64,000 nt of DNA from Chelonoidis abingdonii (taxonomy: Eukaryota; Chordata; Testudines; Testudinidae): positions 143,968,376 through 144,032,375 of the forward strand of contig NC_133772.1 of NCBI RefSeq assembly GCF_003597395.2, in the 5' to 3' direction. Below the pieces are notes generated by a model. That model did no database searches. It was not told where the DNA came from and saw only the letters and a list, made by a program, of their open reading frames with translations. Positions 12,253 to 23,990 of this stretch are shown in pieces (the first letter of the stretch is position 1; each line of letters begins with the position of its first letter). The position numbers were made by a program, and so were the translations under genes.

Positions 12253-13767
12253 GTCAATCCCACCCATCTAGGTCAAATTCCTACCCCACTCTCCGTTCAG
12301 AGATTCCCAAAAAGCCTATGGACAACTTAACTCCCACATATTCCCATCTAGAGGGTTTAAGCGGGGCTGATGCTGTGTTGTGCAGTGAGCTGGTGCTGTG
12401 TAGGACACAATTACAGGTCGCATGTTCCTTTCATAACATTAAACCACAATAAAGAGCTAGTCAAAATTATTCTCTCTTGATTCTACCATTTCACAGATGA
12501 GCTCCGCTCCTCTGATTAAACAGTGCATAACAAACACAGGTTCAGATCCTCCAGAGATTTCTGTGCATGTAATCGCTCTTACATGCCATGATTTGTCCTT
12601 CGGTTACTCTCATTATAAGCTGCAAATCATTTTCATATGGAGTAGCTCTCCGAATGGTATTAACCTATAGGCCAGAGCATACAGACGCTTCCACTCTCAG
12701 TAAGTTTGGGATGCATAAACTCAAAATGGAGGGCTTGATCTGAAATGATCTTCCATTAGAAGGATTGAAAACCACCTGATTCTACTTACTGGTGTGACCT
12801 TGAATTTTTGACCCAAGGCAAAAAGATGATGGATACTGATGCGTCTCCATCTAGAGTCATCGGCTCATTCCAGTATCTGGAACTGTTCATAGATGTTTCC
12901 CTAAGTGTTGTGTGCTCATGCTTAGAAGGCTAAAATAACTAGGGGGTGAATCTAACCTGGAAAAAAGTATATGAAATGAACAAAAGATCAGCAAACAAAT
13001 TATGGCCATCAAATGAAACATTGCATAAAATTGACCATTTTAAGACTTTCTCAATACAAAGCTCTGCTTTTCCCCAGCCTCTTCCATATCAGGGGTTTGT
13101 TGCAAGGCTAGACAGCCTTTGATATAATTTGCTGCTGACAGCCCCTGGTGAACAGCGGATAGCTACAGGGTTGAAGGAGCATGAGTATGTATCAGACAGC
13201 AGCCTTTGCCTGCTAAGCAGTTATGATTGATTACTAGGCCCACTGTTATAATTCAAAGTCAGTGCAAGTCTTCTTCCTGCATCAGAAGCATTGCCGCGTT
13301 CCTTTCAGGAAATGCGTTCCCCCTGACTAACCTAGAGATTTTTAGTCCGGAGTCAAGTCTTGCAGATGAGTCAAGGACATGGTGCTTTTAATAACCTCCA
13401 CTGGAATTATCATCACTCCCAGGCCCTCACAATAAGTGGAATGTGTAACTAAAGCCATCTGGACAATGAGTTGTAGCCCCCCGTCAATGATGATTACAAA
13501 TTTGCTATCAGCCAATCTGGAATATTGCAAACACGCTCTTACGAAGGAACCAAGACAGGAATTGATTCTTCACTATGGCTGTAAAGCTGCCAGCAAAGCA
13601 GCTGACAGTTCGGAAAAAGAGAGGTAAGAGAATATCCTGCCTTCAATCACTCACAGGAACATCCAATTATACTGCAGAGGGCTGGTATCTCCAAAGAGGT
13701 GAATCTGAACAAAAGTATGTTTGTCTTCTAACAGAGCCCAAACTTCAGGGCAGACTCTTGTTATCAG
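12253..13767. other. Unique sequence
   Basis: No supported gene or repeat. Confidence 0.45.
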
Positions 13768-14250
13768 TGTGACACTACACCACATATTCTTTAGAGTGAT
13801 ATTATGATATGATTATGACATAGTTATGATGTATTTTATGCAAGATAAGTTATGTAAAATGCCATTGGAAAGGTTATGATTTGTTGAATATGATTATCCT
13901 ATTTGTATGCATGTATCATTTTTTAATCTGAAGTTATGAATAGTGACTATGTCTCAGCACTTCAAATGTGTTTACACCTGGGGAACGCCCACTAGACAAG
14001 ATGCTTTCATTCTGGACAGTGGGTGGGGAATGGGCCATTAGGAAAACAATAGGCTTTATCTCCCACCTGGGGCGCCCCCCTGAGGACTCTACAGACAGCC
14101 TCCGAGTAATGGCTGCTATGACTCTACAAAGACGTGATAGATTCATAGATGTGAGCATGTCTCTAGACTCCATCTTGGGATATCAGTTCTTCCAAAGACC
14201 GATCTGGGAACTAAGCTTTGAACACAAAGGATTCCCGCCATATGCAAAAG

Positions 14251-14260
14251 CTATATAAGG
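14251..14260 (+). promoter_or_regulatory. TATA box of the LTR-like element
   Basis: CTATATAAGG sits about 330 bases upstream of the AATAAA, in the position expected for an LTR U3 promoter. Confidence 0.5.
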
Positions 14261-14577
14261 CAGGGAGTGGCATCATCTGGGGCTCTTTGCTCCCCACACA
14301 AGAAGACTCCTAGAAACACCTGAGGAACAAGGACTAAACTAGCAGAAGTGCTAAAGGGATTTTTAGCCTGTGAATGGAACAACTGGGGATTCCAAGCTGT
14401 AAGCAAGTGCAGCTTGGCCCTCAAGAATCTGCAGCCTCCTTGTATCATCTCTTAGGGTGAGAATCCAATTTATTTAGTATATTAAGTTTAGTTTGCAGGT
14501 TTTGTTTATTTGCTAGGTAATCTGCTTTGATCTGTTTACTATCCCTTATAATCATTTATAATCTATTCTTTGTCGTT

Positions 14578-14583
14578 AATAAA
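14578..14583 (+). promoter_or_regulatory. Poly(A) signal of the LTR-like element
   Basis: AATAAA followed by T-rich sequence. It is consistent with the R/U5 region of the LTR. Confidence 0.45.
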
Positions 14584-15002
14584 TTTATTCTTGCTTTATC
14601 TATACCAGTGTGTGGGAATCATAACTCAGGGGCATAAAACTGTTGCATATTCCTCTCCACATTGAGGGAGGGGGTGAATTTCATGCGCTTACGCTGTATA
14701 GTTCCCAATGGAGCACAAGACGGTATAATTTGGGGTTTACACTCCAGAGGGGATGTGTGTCTGAGGAGCTAGGAGGTGCTCTAGCTGGAGCCTTCCCAGG
14801 CAGGGGCTGGTCAGAGAGCCTCCCTGTATGTATCTGCAGCTGGGTGTGTCCCTACCTGTATGTATGCTGGTGAAAGTGCAGGCTAGAGAGGGCTTTGCAG
14901 CTTGTCACAGCAGTACAGCGTAAAAGGGAGCCCAGGCTGGTAGGTCAAGGGGGCTCAGTGGTACCCCAGTTCCAGGTGGCACCCCGGGGGGGACCCATCT
15001 CA

Positions 15003-16310
15003 ATCAATTTTACCGAGAAAGCATTGACACTGAGAATGAAAGTAAAGCAACTAGATCAGTTGCTTTGAGAAATGGGAGGCTTTTTACCATTTCGGGTACA
15101 GGAAGGATGGAAATTAACGATGGGAACTTTTTGCACAGGAAATGGTATAGGTCTACACTGGTATGTCTCTCCCTTTGTGTATTTAGACGGGAGGCACGGC
15201 TGTCTGTCTCTGTGTGCGTACAGAGCATCCCACAGTGGGGCCGTTGTGTGCAAACAAGGGATGCTGAGGGTGTTACCGCACCCTCAGCTTGAATTAGTGA
15301 TAACAAACACCAAACGTATGGTTTCCATCATATGCTCCCCCACTATAAAAATTCTTCCAGCACCCCTGAAAGGAGCCTCATTCTCAGTTGGGGCCTGTAG
15401 ATTTTACTGTAACACAAATAGTAATAATGACAACATTATACACATCCTAAATATTTCCTAGCAGTGGGAGAGAGATGCTACCACTTGGGTAAAGCCCCAA
15501 ACTGAGGAGAAAATCTGGTGTCTAGTGATGCATTCTCCATACAGATAACTGTGAGTCAAGCAGAGTAGAACCAGTCAGGCAAAGCATCACTTTAGTGTAC
15601 AAATCCACCATGAAAAGATGGTTGATTTCACTAAACCAGCCTTAGTTTACACTGGATCCGATCCATTTAGCCGATGCCAAAGAGCTGTGGCTTGTGACTA
15701 ACCCAGCTTTGCTACTCCATAAATTTCAGGAGACTATCTGTCTCAAGAGGACAATCTTAGGTTTCCAGCATACTCCCCACGTGCATGAAGGATGGATGGG
15801 AATATGTGAATATATGATGGGGAAACAGCTGTGCAAAGGACAACATAGTGAAGGATATCTAGGCTTGTAAAGGAGACATGGGCAATCATGGAATTTAATG
15901 CACCAGGGAAAGGACACTATTAAGCTGATGCTTTTGAGAATACACCTCTCAGATTATTCCAGTGCTAACTCTTTGCTTCTGCATCTGCCATTTGAAATTT
16001 AAATTATAGCATTAAACTATGCTAATCCTTATTTAAAAGAGGAAAGAGATAAACAAGGGTTACTGACGCTTTGATGGGACATGCTGAAGCCTTGATAGCA
16101 TATTTTTAAATGTATGCAAATAGGCGAAAAAGTACGTGGGGAGTTTGCATATAGTGATGGAATTCTTATAAGAATGGCTGTTTGCATCAATATTCTACCA
16201 TTCTGCTTCACTGATGAATTTATTTGTAACACCTGGATAAAGGGAAGGATAGCTTTTGGTAGATGTACAAGTCTAATCATTTAAATGTGCTTTATTTATA
16301 CCGTTAATAC
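15003..16310. other. Unique sequence
   Basis: No gene recognised. Overlapping short frames at 15010-15461 on both strands show no domain. Confidence 0.4.
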
Positions 16311-16930
16311 AAAGGATCCATGTTTGTCACAGAGGTGACAGATTTTGTGACTTTCTGTGACCTCTGTGACTTCTGCAGCAGCTGGTGTGCGGCCCAGGGG
16401 TCTCCTGAGCAGCTCAGGCAGCCCCCGGGCCAGGCACACAGGCCAACGCTGGGGCAGTCTCAAGTCCCCACCCCACCCCTCAGCAGCAGGAGGTTGAGCG
16501 TGCGGGGGCTCAGGGCTGGGGTGAAGGGTGGTGCTCACCTGGGGGGAGGGGCCTTGGAAGGGTGACAGGAACTTCCCTCCCTCAGCTCCTAGCAGCAAAT
16601 GCTGCCCCCGCCTGCAGGCACTGCCCCCGCAGTTCCCGTTGGCCACAGTTCCTAGCCAATGGGAGCTGCAGAGCCAGGGCTTGAGGCGGAGCAGAAGCAG
16701 TACATGGAGCTAGGAGATGGGATCACCGCTTCCCAGGAGCTGGGTAGGGACCCCGTCCAAGCACCCACGGCATCCCTTCCGAGTACCTGCAGCACCCCCC
16801 CTCCAGGTACCCGTGACGCCCCATTGGGACATGCCACTCTCCCGAGCCACCCCCCCACCCCAAGTTTTAGTCAGGGGTTTATAGTAAAAGTCATGGACAG
16901 GTCACTGGCCGTGAATTTTTGCGTCACCCC
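16311..16930 (+). mobile_element. GC-rich repeat with GTCAC hairpin head, copy 1
   Basis: The head is a hairpin of GTCACAGAGGTGACAG against CTGTGACCTCTGTGAC. A GC-rich body follows, carrying a paired CCAAT module near 16635-16670. The end contains TTTTAGTCAGGG and AAAAGTCATGGACAGGTCAC. A second copy with the same order lies at 34.55-35.0 kb, which shows this is an interspersed repeat. Superfamily is uncertain; a DNA transposon is likely. Open frames through it come from the GC richness. Confidence 0.7.
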
Positions 16931-18510
16931 CACACACTGTACAAAGAGCTACAGAGGACAAAACTCACTCCTAGCCAGTGAAAAAGAGAATTTCTTATGG
17001 CTTTGGTGTCAGAGAGTTACCTTCCAGGCTTTATTGTTAAGCCAGTGGGTTTGACTTTAGTTTCACTTTTTGATTTGATTGTAAGCGTTTTTGGGGTCGG
17101 CAAATTCCAAGACTGAGTGGCTGACTGGTTGGGTTTACCATTAGTCACAGCTACGTGAGAGATGTCAGAAACAATCGAAGAACGATGTTTTCCCATCAGG
17201 CTCCTCCTGCACAATGTCTCAAGCCCAGTAAGTCCTGCATCTTCCTTCTGTAAGCATCTCTACCTCACAGATGGAATCCTTCCCACAACAAGCACTGTGG
17301 CTATGATGATCCAGGAATTAAATCACCATTCCTTCCCCAGTCAATAATGAATATAATTTTCAGACCCTTCGTTAAAATTAAACAGGAACCTATATTTATT
17401 ATGAAAGCACAGCACTTCTACCACACACTTCCACAGCCTTATTAAAACCCCCAGCCGGCACTTCTGATTAGTATTCTAACACATGTGGTAAGCTGGAGGT
17501 TGATTACAGCTGATCCAGTTGATGTTCCTTCAGCTTTCCACTAATTCTGGCCACGTTCCAGATCCTTGCTGATACAGTCAATGTCAACTGTTGCTGCAGC
17601 CTTAATTCAAAAGTAAGCCAGAAGGAAATGGGAAGTTAAGCCATTGCAGGGAAGTGGAGCTCTCTGGTCCACACGTCTGCATCACCGTTGGTGTGTGGAC
17701 ACAGGGCCCAAAGCCATGGTATTTCCAAACACCAAAGTGACGCGTTATGCAAAGCAGAGTTCAGAGAGAGCAACTGGGAGACGGGAGGTGTTGGTGTATG
17801 AAGGGCCTGAGGGCGCCTTGCAAGTTCACCCGCAATGAGAGTTGTAATGAACAATTCCTGGAATGGAGGCGGGATCAGCCTGGCTAGACATTACCTGATT
17901 TCTTCCTCAGGAGAGATTCTTGTTTTCTGTGAAATCGGCTGGGATATTTGGCCCCCACGCTATGCCCAGGGAAGAGCACGCTGGCTGATTTCCTCTGGAG
18001 CACAGGGTGATTAAGTATCAATTATTTACATGACAGTAGCACCTACTGGCCCCAGTCAGGGAGATGGCCGTTGAGCTAACTGCTGTAGTAAAGAGAGAAT
18101 CCTGGCACTGACGACCTTGAAGACTGGGTAAAACAAGATGGAGCAGGGCTCTGATCCAGACAGCAGGGTTAGGTTCCCACCAGCAAACTGTCCTGGCTCA
18201 CTTTAGCTGACACTAATTTGAGCTCACCTTGTTTGTGCCCAGTATGGGGCACGCAATGAAACATGGCTCTGGCACATGGCAAGGGCATAAGAGTGATCTC
18301 TGAGCTCAGACATCAAAGGGGCTGCTCCTTGTGGGTGTGCCTGTCCCAAAATGAACACAGAAGGGCTGACGCCATCACCCAGCTCCCCTGGGTGAGGGAT
18401 AGGCTGTACAGACATGGAGGTGCCCACCCCCTTTTGGTGCGGGGGGGAACTGTGTGTCTGAGTCACTGCCTTTCTTGGGACTCGCTCTGCCTCACTCCCA
18501 AAAATCCTCC
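16931..18510. other. Mostly unique sequence
   Basis: No gene seen. One short SINE-tail fragment at 18020-18065 is listed separately. Confidence 0.4.
18020..18065 (-). mobile_element. MIR-type tail fragment
   Basis: ACAGTAGCACCTACTGGCCC resembles the reverse complement of the MIR/LINE-like tail seen more fully at 39.6 and 51.3 kb. Confidence 0.45.
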
Positions 18511-18618
18511 CACTGTCCTGTGATGGGAGCAGTCTACCTTCCGAACGGGCACACCCATGTTAAAGCAGCCAGCCTGCTAGCAGGACTCTCCAGGAACTAG
18601 ACATACCAGTGATCCAAA
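18511..18618 (+). repeat. Locally repeated segment, copy A
   Basis: Shares CACTGTCCTKTGATGGGAGC, CAAGCAGCCRGCCTGCTAGC-like and AGGAACTAGACATACCA blocks, in the same order, with 20541-20680. Spacing between blocks differs. Confidence 0.7.
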
Positions 18619-19158
18619 TGCAGTTGACACCCTCTGGCCCTAGAGTTGCTGCGTTTATGGACAACATCCCAATAACAGCAACTGCGGAGCGACTTCACCA
18701 ACTCTGACGGGATTACTCCGAGTTACGCCAGCGTGACAGGGTCAGAACCTGACCCAGCGCTGGCTCTGGAGACTCTGAAATCACAGACTGCCCTGAAACT
18801 GATATCTAGGTAAAAAGGAGCCAGTAATTCCGCAGCTGGAAGAAAGCCCACTCATTAGGTAAATGGGAAGTGGGCCAAATGATGAATGGGGTTGCATAGG
18901 TGTAACTAAGGGCACTGTTCGGCTTGGCACCCTCATCGCTATTCTCAGCAGTGTACTCACAGCAAACAAAACTGTGGACTTAATCCCAAGCACCTGGAGA
19001 CGACTTAAATATTATTACAACAGATACAACCATTTATGCCACAAACCAAAAACCAGAAGCCATTTTATGAGACCAGCGTGCTGGTCTTTGTGCTACCATG
19101 GACTGGACAGCACAGCTAAATGAGGAAATGTGCCTACTCTTGTAAACTGTCCAGGTGC
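18619..19158. other. Unique sequence
   Basis: Nothing recognised. Confidence 0.4.
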
Positions 19159-19376
19159 TTAAGAACACAAGAACATAAGACCAGCCATACTGGGGCAGGC
19201 CTTTGGTCCATCTAGCCCAGTATCCTGTCTTCTGACAGCGGCCAATGCATCCCTGACCATCCTGCTAATAGCCATTGATGAACCTGTTCTGGTGAACCTG
19301 AACTTATCTAATTCTTTTTTGAACCAGTTTATACTTTTGGCCTTTAAAACATCCCCTGTCAACGAGCATCCACAAC
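19159..19376 (-). mobile_element. CR1 LINE 3' fragment
   Basis: Read on the plus strand, it shows the reverse complement of a CR1 tail: AACATAAGACCAGCCATACTG, TCCATCTAGCCCAGTATCC, ATAGCCATTGATG and ATTCTTTTTTGAACC. Internal sequence after CAATGC is deleted relative to the 49.2-kb copy. Confidence 0.85.
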
Positions 19377-20540
19377 ATCTTACTGTGGGAACACAAGATC
19401 TGAGATCCCTGGGCCTGTGCAGATGGCTTTAGGGCTTGAGAATTGCATGGCTACAGGGACACTAAGTTAATGAGATCCGCAATATGGCAGAGCTGTAGTT
19501 TATAGTTACCGAGCTAAGAGCCACAAGCCATCACCACCTGGGTTTTAATTGCACCTACATGCATTCCAGAAGGTTTGCAATACAGAATGCCTGGGAGAAA
19601 ATATTTCTTATTGGATCCAGTGGAATCGCTGTGGGGCAGCATCCTTTATATTCCTGGTGGGAAGATGTGTCCTAGGATTGTCTCAGGTGAGATAGTGCTT
19701 AGACCCTGCAGCAGCCTTGCATGCTCAGCCCTGTGAGTTGTTCGCATGGATCTTTACAAGTCAATAGGCTGAATACAGAAAGGTGTCTATTTTCAGGCAC
19801 GTTTTATATTACCAGAAGTTACTGGTGAGACCAAAGTCACCCTCTCCACCATTCATGCCAAATGAGCTCGGACAGCACTATGCAAACGAAAAAGACAGTG
19901 CCAGCATTTGCAGGGAACAGGTGGAAAACTCTGTGTCACAGGGTCAGCCCCTATAATGGGCACCTTTCTCAACAGAGAACTGGCTACTTTAACATCCACA
20001 CATAGAAGCGCACAGAGTAGCAGGAGAGTGAAAGTAAAAGCTGATTGCTGAGCTCTACAGTGTATTTTTAGCCCCAGCATTTAATGATTTGGAGACAATT
20101 TTAACTACAAACCACAAATCCATCAAACTGCCCTTTTCTTTAAAGAGGAAATCCCAACTTTGTAGCTGTGAAGTCCAATTATTTGGTTTCATACCATCCT
20201 GTATATTTATAGATTAGAACAGATTACAGGGAATCGAGGGGCGGGGGGAGATAACGTGACAGTAGCTGGGAGCACTTACTCATTCGAACATGAAAGCCTA
20301 CATTGACTTGTGCAGACTTATAATAAACAAGGCATGCCTTTGTGCTTGGGCTGCTGATACTTTGAAAATAAAGTCTACATGCTCTACAAGCCTGCAGAAA
20401 GGATAACTCGGGGTGTTATTTGTGATTTATTATGTACACAGATAATTTGCTGTCTGCACGACCTTACCCTTTCAAATGTGGAGTCAATTAATGACATTTA
20501 GAAGCTCTCGTTATGATTAAAAAAAAAACCCAAAACTTCA
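19377..20540. other. Unique sequence
   Basis: Nothing recognised. Confidence 0.4.
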
Positions 20541-20680
20541 CACTGTCCTTTGATGGGAGCAGCGTGCTCTCCAACCAGGCATTCCATGAAAAGAAGCGCA
20601 CCCTTCAAGCAGCCGGCCTGCTAGCAACCTAAAATCACCTTCAGATTATTATTCAGGAACTAGACATACCAATGATCCAA
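20541..20680 (+). repeat. Locally repeated segment, copy B
   Basis: Partner of 18511-18618. Copy B carries about 27 extra bases before AGGAACTAGACATACCA and a longer middle section. It ends next to a GATCCAAAGCCC motif like those in the palindromic repeats. Confidence 0.7.
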
Positions 20681-20814
20681 AGCCCGTTCAAATCAGTGAA
20701 ATGACTCCCATTGACTTTCAGAGTCTCGATTAAGGCCCAGTAAGAACTCAGCTGGTCCCCTCTTCTTCAAAACACCCCCACACTCTCTAACACTGGACAA
20801 CAATGACCCATGTT

Positions 20815-20912
20815 CCAGTGGTTGGAAGTTTAAGCTAGAAAAGAGCTAGACTAGAGGTCAGACAACATGATCCCAGTGCTCTGTTCTGGCCTTTGAATCC
20901 ATGAATCAGTGA
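20815..20912 (+). mobile_element. CR1 LINE 3' tail
   Basis: AGTGGTTGGAAG, GTCAGACAACATGATCC and TCTGGCCTTTGAATCCATGA form the usual CR1 terminal order. Confidence 0.75.
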
Positions 20913-22187
20913 AACCACTGGGTTTGGTCCCACAATCTCTCTTACTATGCAGACATTAATTAATATCTGCGAAGGCTCAGACTCTGCGAAGGAGCCTATG
21001 TAGACAAATCTCCTGTTTAAGTTGATAGGAGTTTCAGTGCAGTTTAAGTGAGTAATTACTTTGTGTTGTATTAATTTGTACTTATTTGTTATTCTTCTGT
21101 GGACTGCTTTTGTTGTTCTACTGCATCTAACTGTCTTCTTTTTTAAAAAAAATTGCACATACTGATTTTATGGATGCATCAGCCATGGGGAAAAAAATAG
21201 CTAGATTATATATTCAAGAAAACAACAACGTTAAAGTTTCAAAATCAAGCACTCAAAAGCTGCAGACCTAATGGAGCCCCTTCAGGGATATTGTGAAGAT
21301 TAGCCCATGAGGAAATTCATCATTCTAAATTCAGAGCAGCACTTGGATGGTATGGTGTCTTTGGGTGGCGTTCGGCATCTAAGGTGTCCATTTAGCTGAG
21401 TGCCTGCTGAAATGAGAACTTTAACACTGCTAGGATATTATTCATTGTGTTATTAATGATGTTACAGTGCATAGAACATTGGATAGGCATTTTATTTTAT
21501 TATTTTAAATCTAAACACAGAAATAAACACGGCATTAGGCTATACACTGAAGGAAGAGGCGAAAAAGAAATATTAAATAACTATCCCTTCAATGAGCACT
21601 GCCACTCAGTACATCGAATGAGGTAGGAGTCCCGTGGAAATAAATAGTACGGCATTGTGTAAGGAAAGCCTATATCATAATGTGGATGCTCAAAGGGCTG
21701 AATTCAAGTTGATTGGGTAACTCCACTCTGCCATTTCCTAACTTTTGAGTACTTGAATTTGCGACCTTAACGACGTTCTTTGAATGTAGTTTCTTGTATA
21801 CAACAGTCTAAGTTTTTTAAAAAAGAAAACTGAAGAAACAGAAATTCCACCACTTGGACCCATATGGACCCCACATGGGTCATCATCATTTAAGGTGTCC
21901 ACACTGCAGTCAGAGGTGATTTGCAGTTCTTCTAAGCAAAGCTGAGCTACCTTAAATCTAGCGTGTTCACTAAAAATAGCAGTGCAGGCTTCAATTACAG
22001 CAGACACATGCTCTTAGATCCACAGCACAGACCTCTCCCAATTGAGCTAACAGATAGCTGTAGTAGGTTGTCACTCTCATTAAAAAAATAGCACTATACA
22101 AGATCAATGTAGCCCATATTAAACGGATTAAAAGCTGTTTAAGTGATAGATCATCAAAAGTAATTGCTAATAGAGAATCATCATCCA
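20913..22187. other. Unique AT-rich sequence
   Basis: No gene recognised. The 107-residue minus-strand frame at 20835-21158 overlaps the CR1 tail and has no domain. Confidence 0.4.
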
Positions 22188-22610
22188 ATGGGGTGTTTCT
22201 AGTGGGGCTCTGCAGAAATCTGTTCTTGGCCCAGTGCTATTCAATATATTTATCAGTGATCTGGAAGAAAATATAAAATCATCATTGCTGGTAACATTTG
22301 CAGATGACACAAAAAATGGATGGAGTGATGATAACGATGGGGACAAGTAGGCACGGAAGCCAAGCTGGATCACTTGGTACAGTGTACTCATTTGAACAAC
22401 ATTGCCTTTCAACGAAGCCAAATGCAAAGTCATACTTCTAGGAGGAAAGAATGTAGGTCACACTTATAAGATGGCAGACAGTAGCCTGGAATGTAGGGAC
22501 ACTGAACAAGTCTTAGCCGTCATGGTAGACAACCAACTGAACACAGACTCCGAGTGTGATGATAGCACACATGAATCTATGAGGCATAAGCAGGGGAAGT
22601 TCAAGTAGGA
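22188..22610 (+). pseudogene. CR1 reverse transcriptase fragment
   Basis: The translation contains VLGPVLFNIFISDLEEN, then LLVTFADDTK with the catalytic FADD box at 22297-22308. After a frameshift it continues as NEAKCKVILLG and HTYKMADSSLECRD. This is the palm and thumb order of a CR1/jockey-clade LINE ORF2 reverse transcriptase. About 140 codons remain of a roughly 900-residue protein. The frame is broken soon after the FADD box by a stop, and the second half is in another frame from 22402. The GVPQG block upstream of the palm is eroded. It is dead and lies 90 bases upstream of a hAT insertion. Confidence 0.85.
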
Positions 22611-22692
22611 GTAAGGAAGTGGCACAGAATTAAAAAGAAGTATTGACTCCTGCCCAGAGCAGTGGATACATCACAGGAGCAACCTAAATTAC

Positions 22693-22700
22693 ATGTAAAG
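22693..22700 (+). repeat. Left 8-bp target duplication of the hAT element
   Basis: ATGTAAAG, identical to 23643-23650. Confidence 0.88.
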
Positions 22701-23642
22701 TAGGGCTGTCAAGTAATCGCAGTCAATGCATGCAATTAATGCAAAATAACTAACTAGATTAAAAAATAGTTGTGATTAATTGCAGTAATAATTGCACTGT
22801 TAAACAATAATAGAATATCAATTTAAATTGATCATAAATATTTTTGATGAATTTCTACATTTTCAAAATATTGATTTCAATTACAACACAGAATACAAAG
22901 TGTATAGTGCTCACTTTATATTATTTTTATTACAAATATTTGCACTATGAAAAAGATAAACAAGAGAAACAGTATTTTTCAATTCACCTCATGCAAGTCC
23001 ACTCAGTCCTACTTCTTGTTCAACCAATCACTAAGACAATTTTTTTTATATTTATAGGAGATAATGTTGCCGGCTTCTTATTTACAGTGTCACCTGAAAG
23101 TGAGAATAGGCATAGCATGGCATCGCTGTAGCTAGTGTAGCAAGGTATTTATGTGCCAGATATGCTAAACATTCATATGCCCCTTCATGCTTCCACTTGT
23201 AGGCTCTAAAGTTTTACACTGTTTTGTTTTTGAGTACAGTTATGTAAAAAAAAAAATCTATATTTCTAAGTTGAACTTTCACAATAAAAAGATTGCACCA
23301 CAGAACCTGTATGAGGTGAATTCAAAAATACTCTTTCTTTTATCTTTCTACAGTGCAAATATTTGTAATAAAATTAATATAAAATATTATAAAGTATTTT
23401 ATAAAGTATATTATAATTTATATTATATATTGTACATTATTATATTATAAAGTATATGTATATTAATATTTCTGTGTTGTAATTGAAATCAATATATTTG
23501 AAAATGTAGAAAAGCATCCCAAAATATGTATAATACATTTAAATTGGTATTCTGTTATTGCTTAATAGTGCAATTAAAACAGGGATGAATTGCAACTCAT
23601 TTTTAATTTTGCGATTATTTTTTTAATCATTTCACAGCCCTA
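22701..23642. mobile_element. Palindromic hAT transposon, internally deleted (942 bp)
   Basis: The ends are TAGGGCTGTCAAG and, inverted, TAGGGCTGTGAAA, with a perfect 8-bp duplication ATGTAAAG outside. The left arm matches the left arm of the 39.8-kb element, and the right arm matches its right arm, so this is a second member of one family. The central coding part is missing: after CCTTCATGCTTCCAC it jumps to TTGTAGGCTCTAAAG. The two arms are inverted relative to each other over several hundred bases. A TATTATAA-rich expansion at 23375-23462 disrupts the right arm. No intact protein. Confidence 0.88.
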
Positions 23643-23650
23643 ATGTAAAG
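23643..23650 (+). repeat. Right 8-bp target duplication of the hAT element
   Basis: ATGTAAAG, identical to 22693-22700. Confidence 0.88.
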
Positions 23651-23909
23651 AAAACTGAACGACTTCTGCCTTCTTTGCACATTTACAGCCTGCACCTGCT
23701 CCCACTGCTGTCACCGACAGTTTTGCTCCATACACCAAGAAACCACAAACAACATGGACAGTTTCCAGTTGGGGGCAAGCATTGAATGTGGCCTGTGCTA
23801 TTACACAAAACCTGTGCCCCCTCAAGTCCCTCCCCCACCCCCATCAGCAGGAGGAGAGGGAATGCAATTTGTTTGGAAACAGGAGCTCTTTCATCTGTTT
23901 GGAAGAAGG

Positions 23910-23990
23910 TGCATGTTTTTAACAATTAGGGCAATTAACCAGTTCAACAGCTGGATTCACTGTCACTTGCCATCTTTAACCCACATGTGC
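23910..23990 (+). mobile_element. CR1 LINE fragment
   Basis: TTTTTAACAATTAGGGCAATT and CAGCTGGATTCACTGTCACTT match the region just upstream of the CR1 tail, as in the 1.7-kb copy. The terminal part is absent. Confidence 0.65.

Larger units (their letters stand above)
13768..15002 (+). mobile_element. Solo LTR-like element with TATA box and poly(A) signal
   Basis: The segment starts TGTGACAC and ends CTCA. It is flanked by ATCAG (13763-13767) and ATCAA (15003-15007), a 5-bp target duplication with one mismatch. It has the internal order of an LTR: an AT-rich 5' part, a TATA box (CTATATAAGG, 14251-14260), and an AATAAA at 14578-14583 with a T-rich stretch downstream. A longer 3' part ends in a G-run. 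No primer-binding site, polypurine tract or gag/pol-like frame lies beside it, so it looks like a solo LTR left by recombination. The length of about 1.2 kb is at the long end for LTRs. Family unassigned. Confidence 0.62.
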
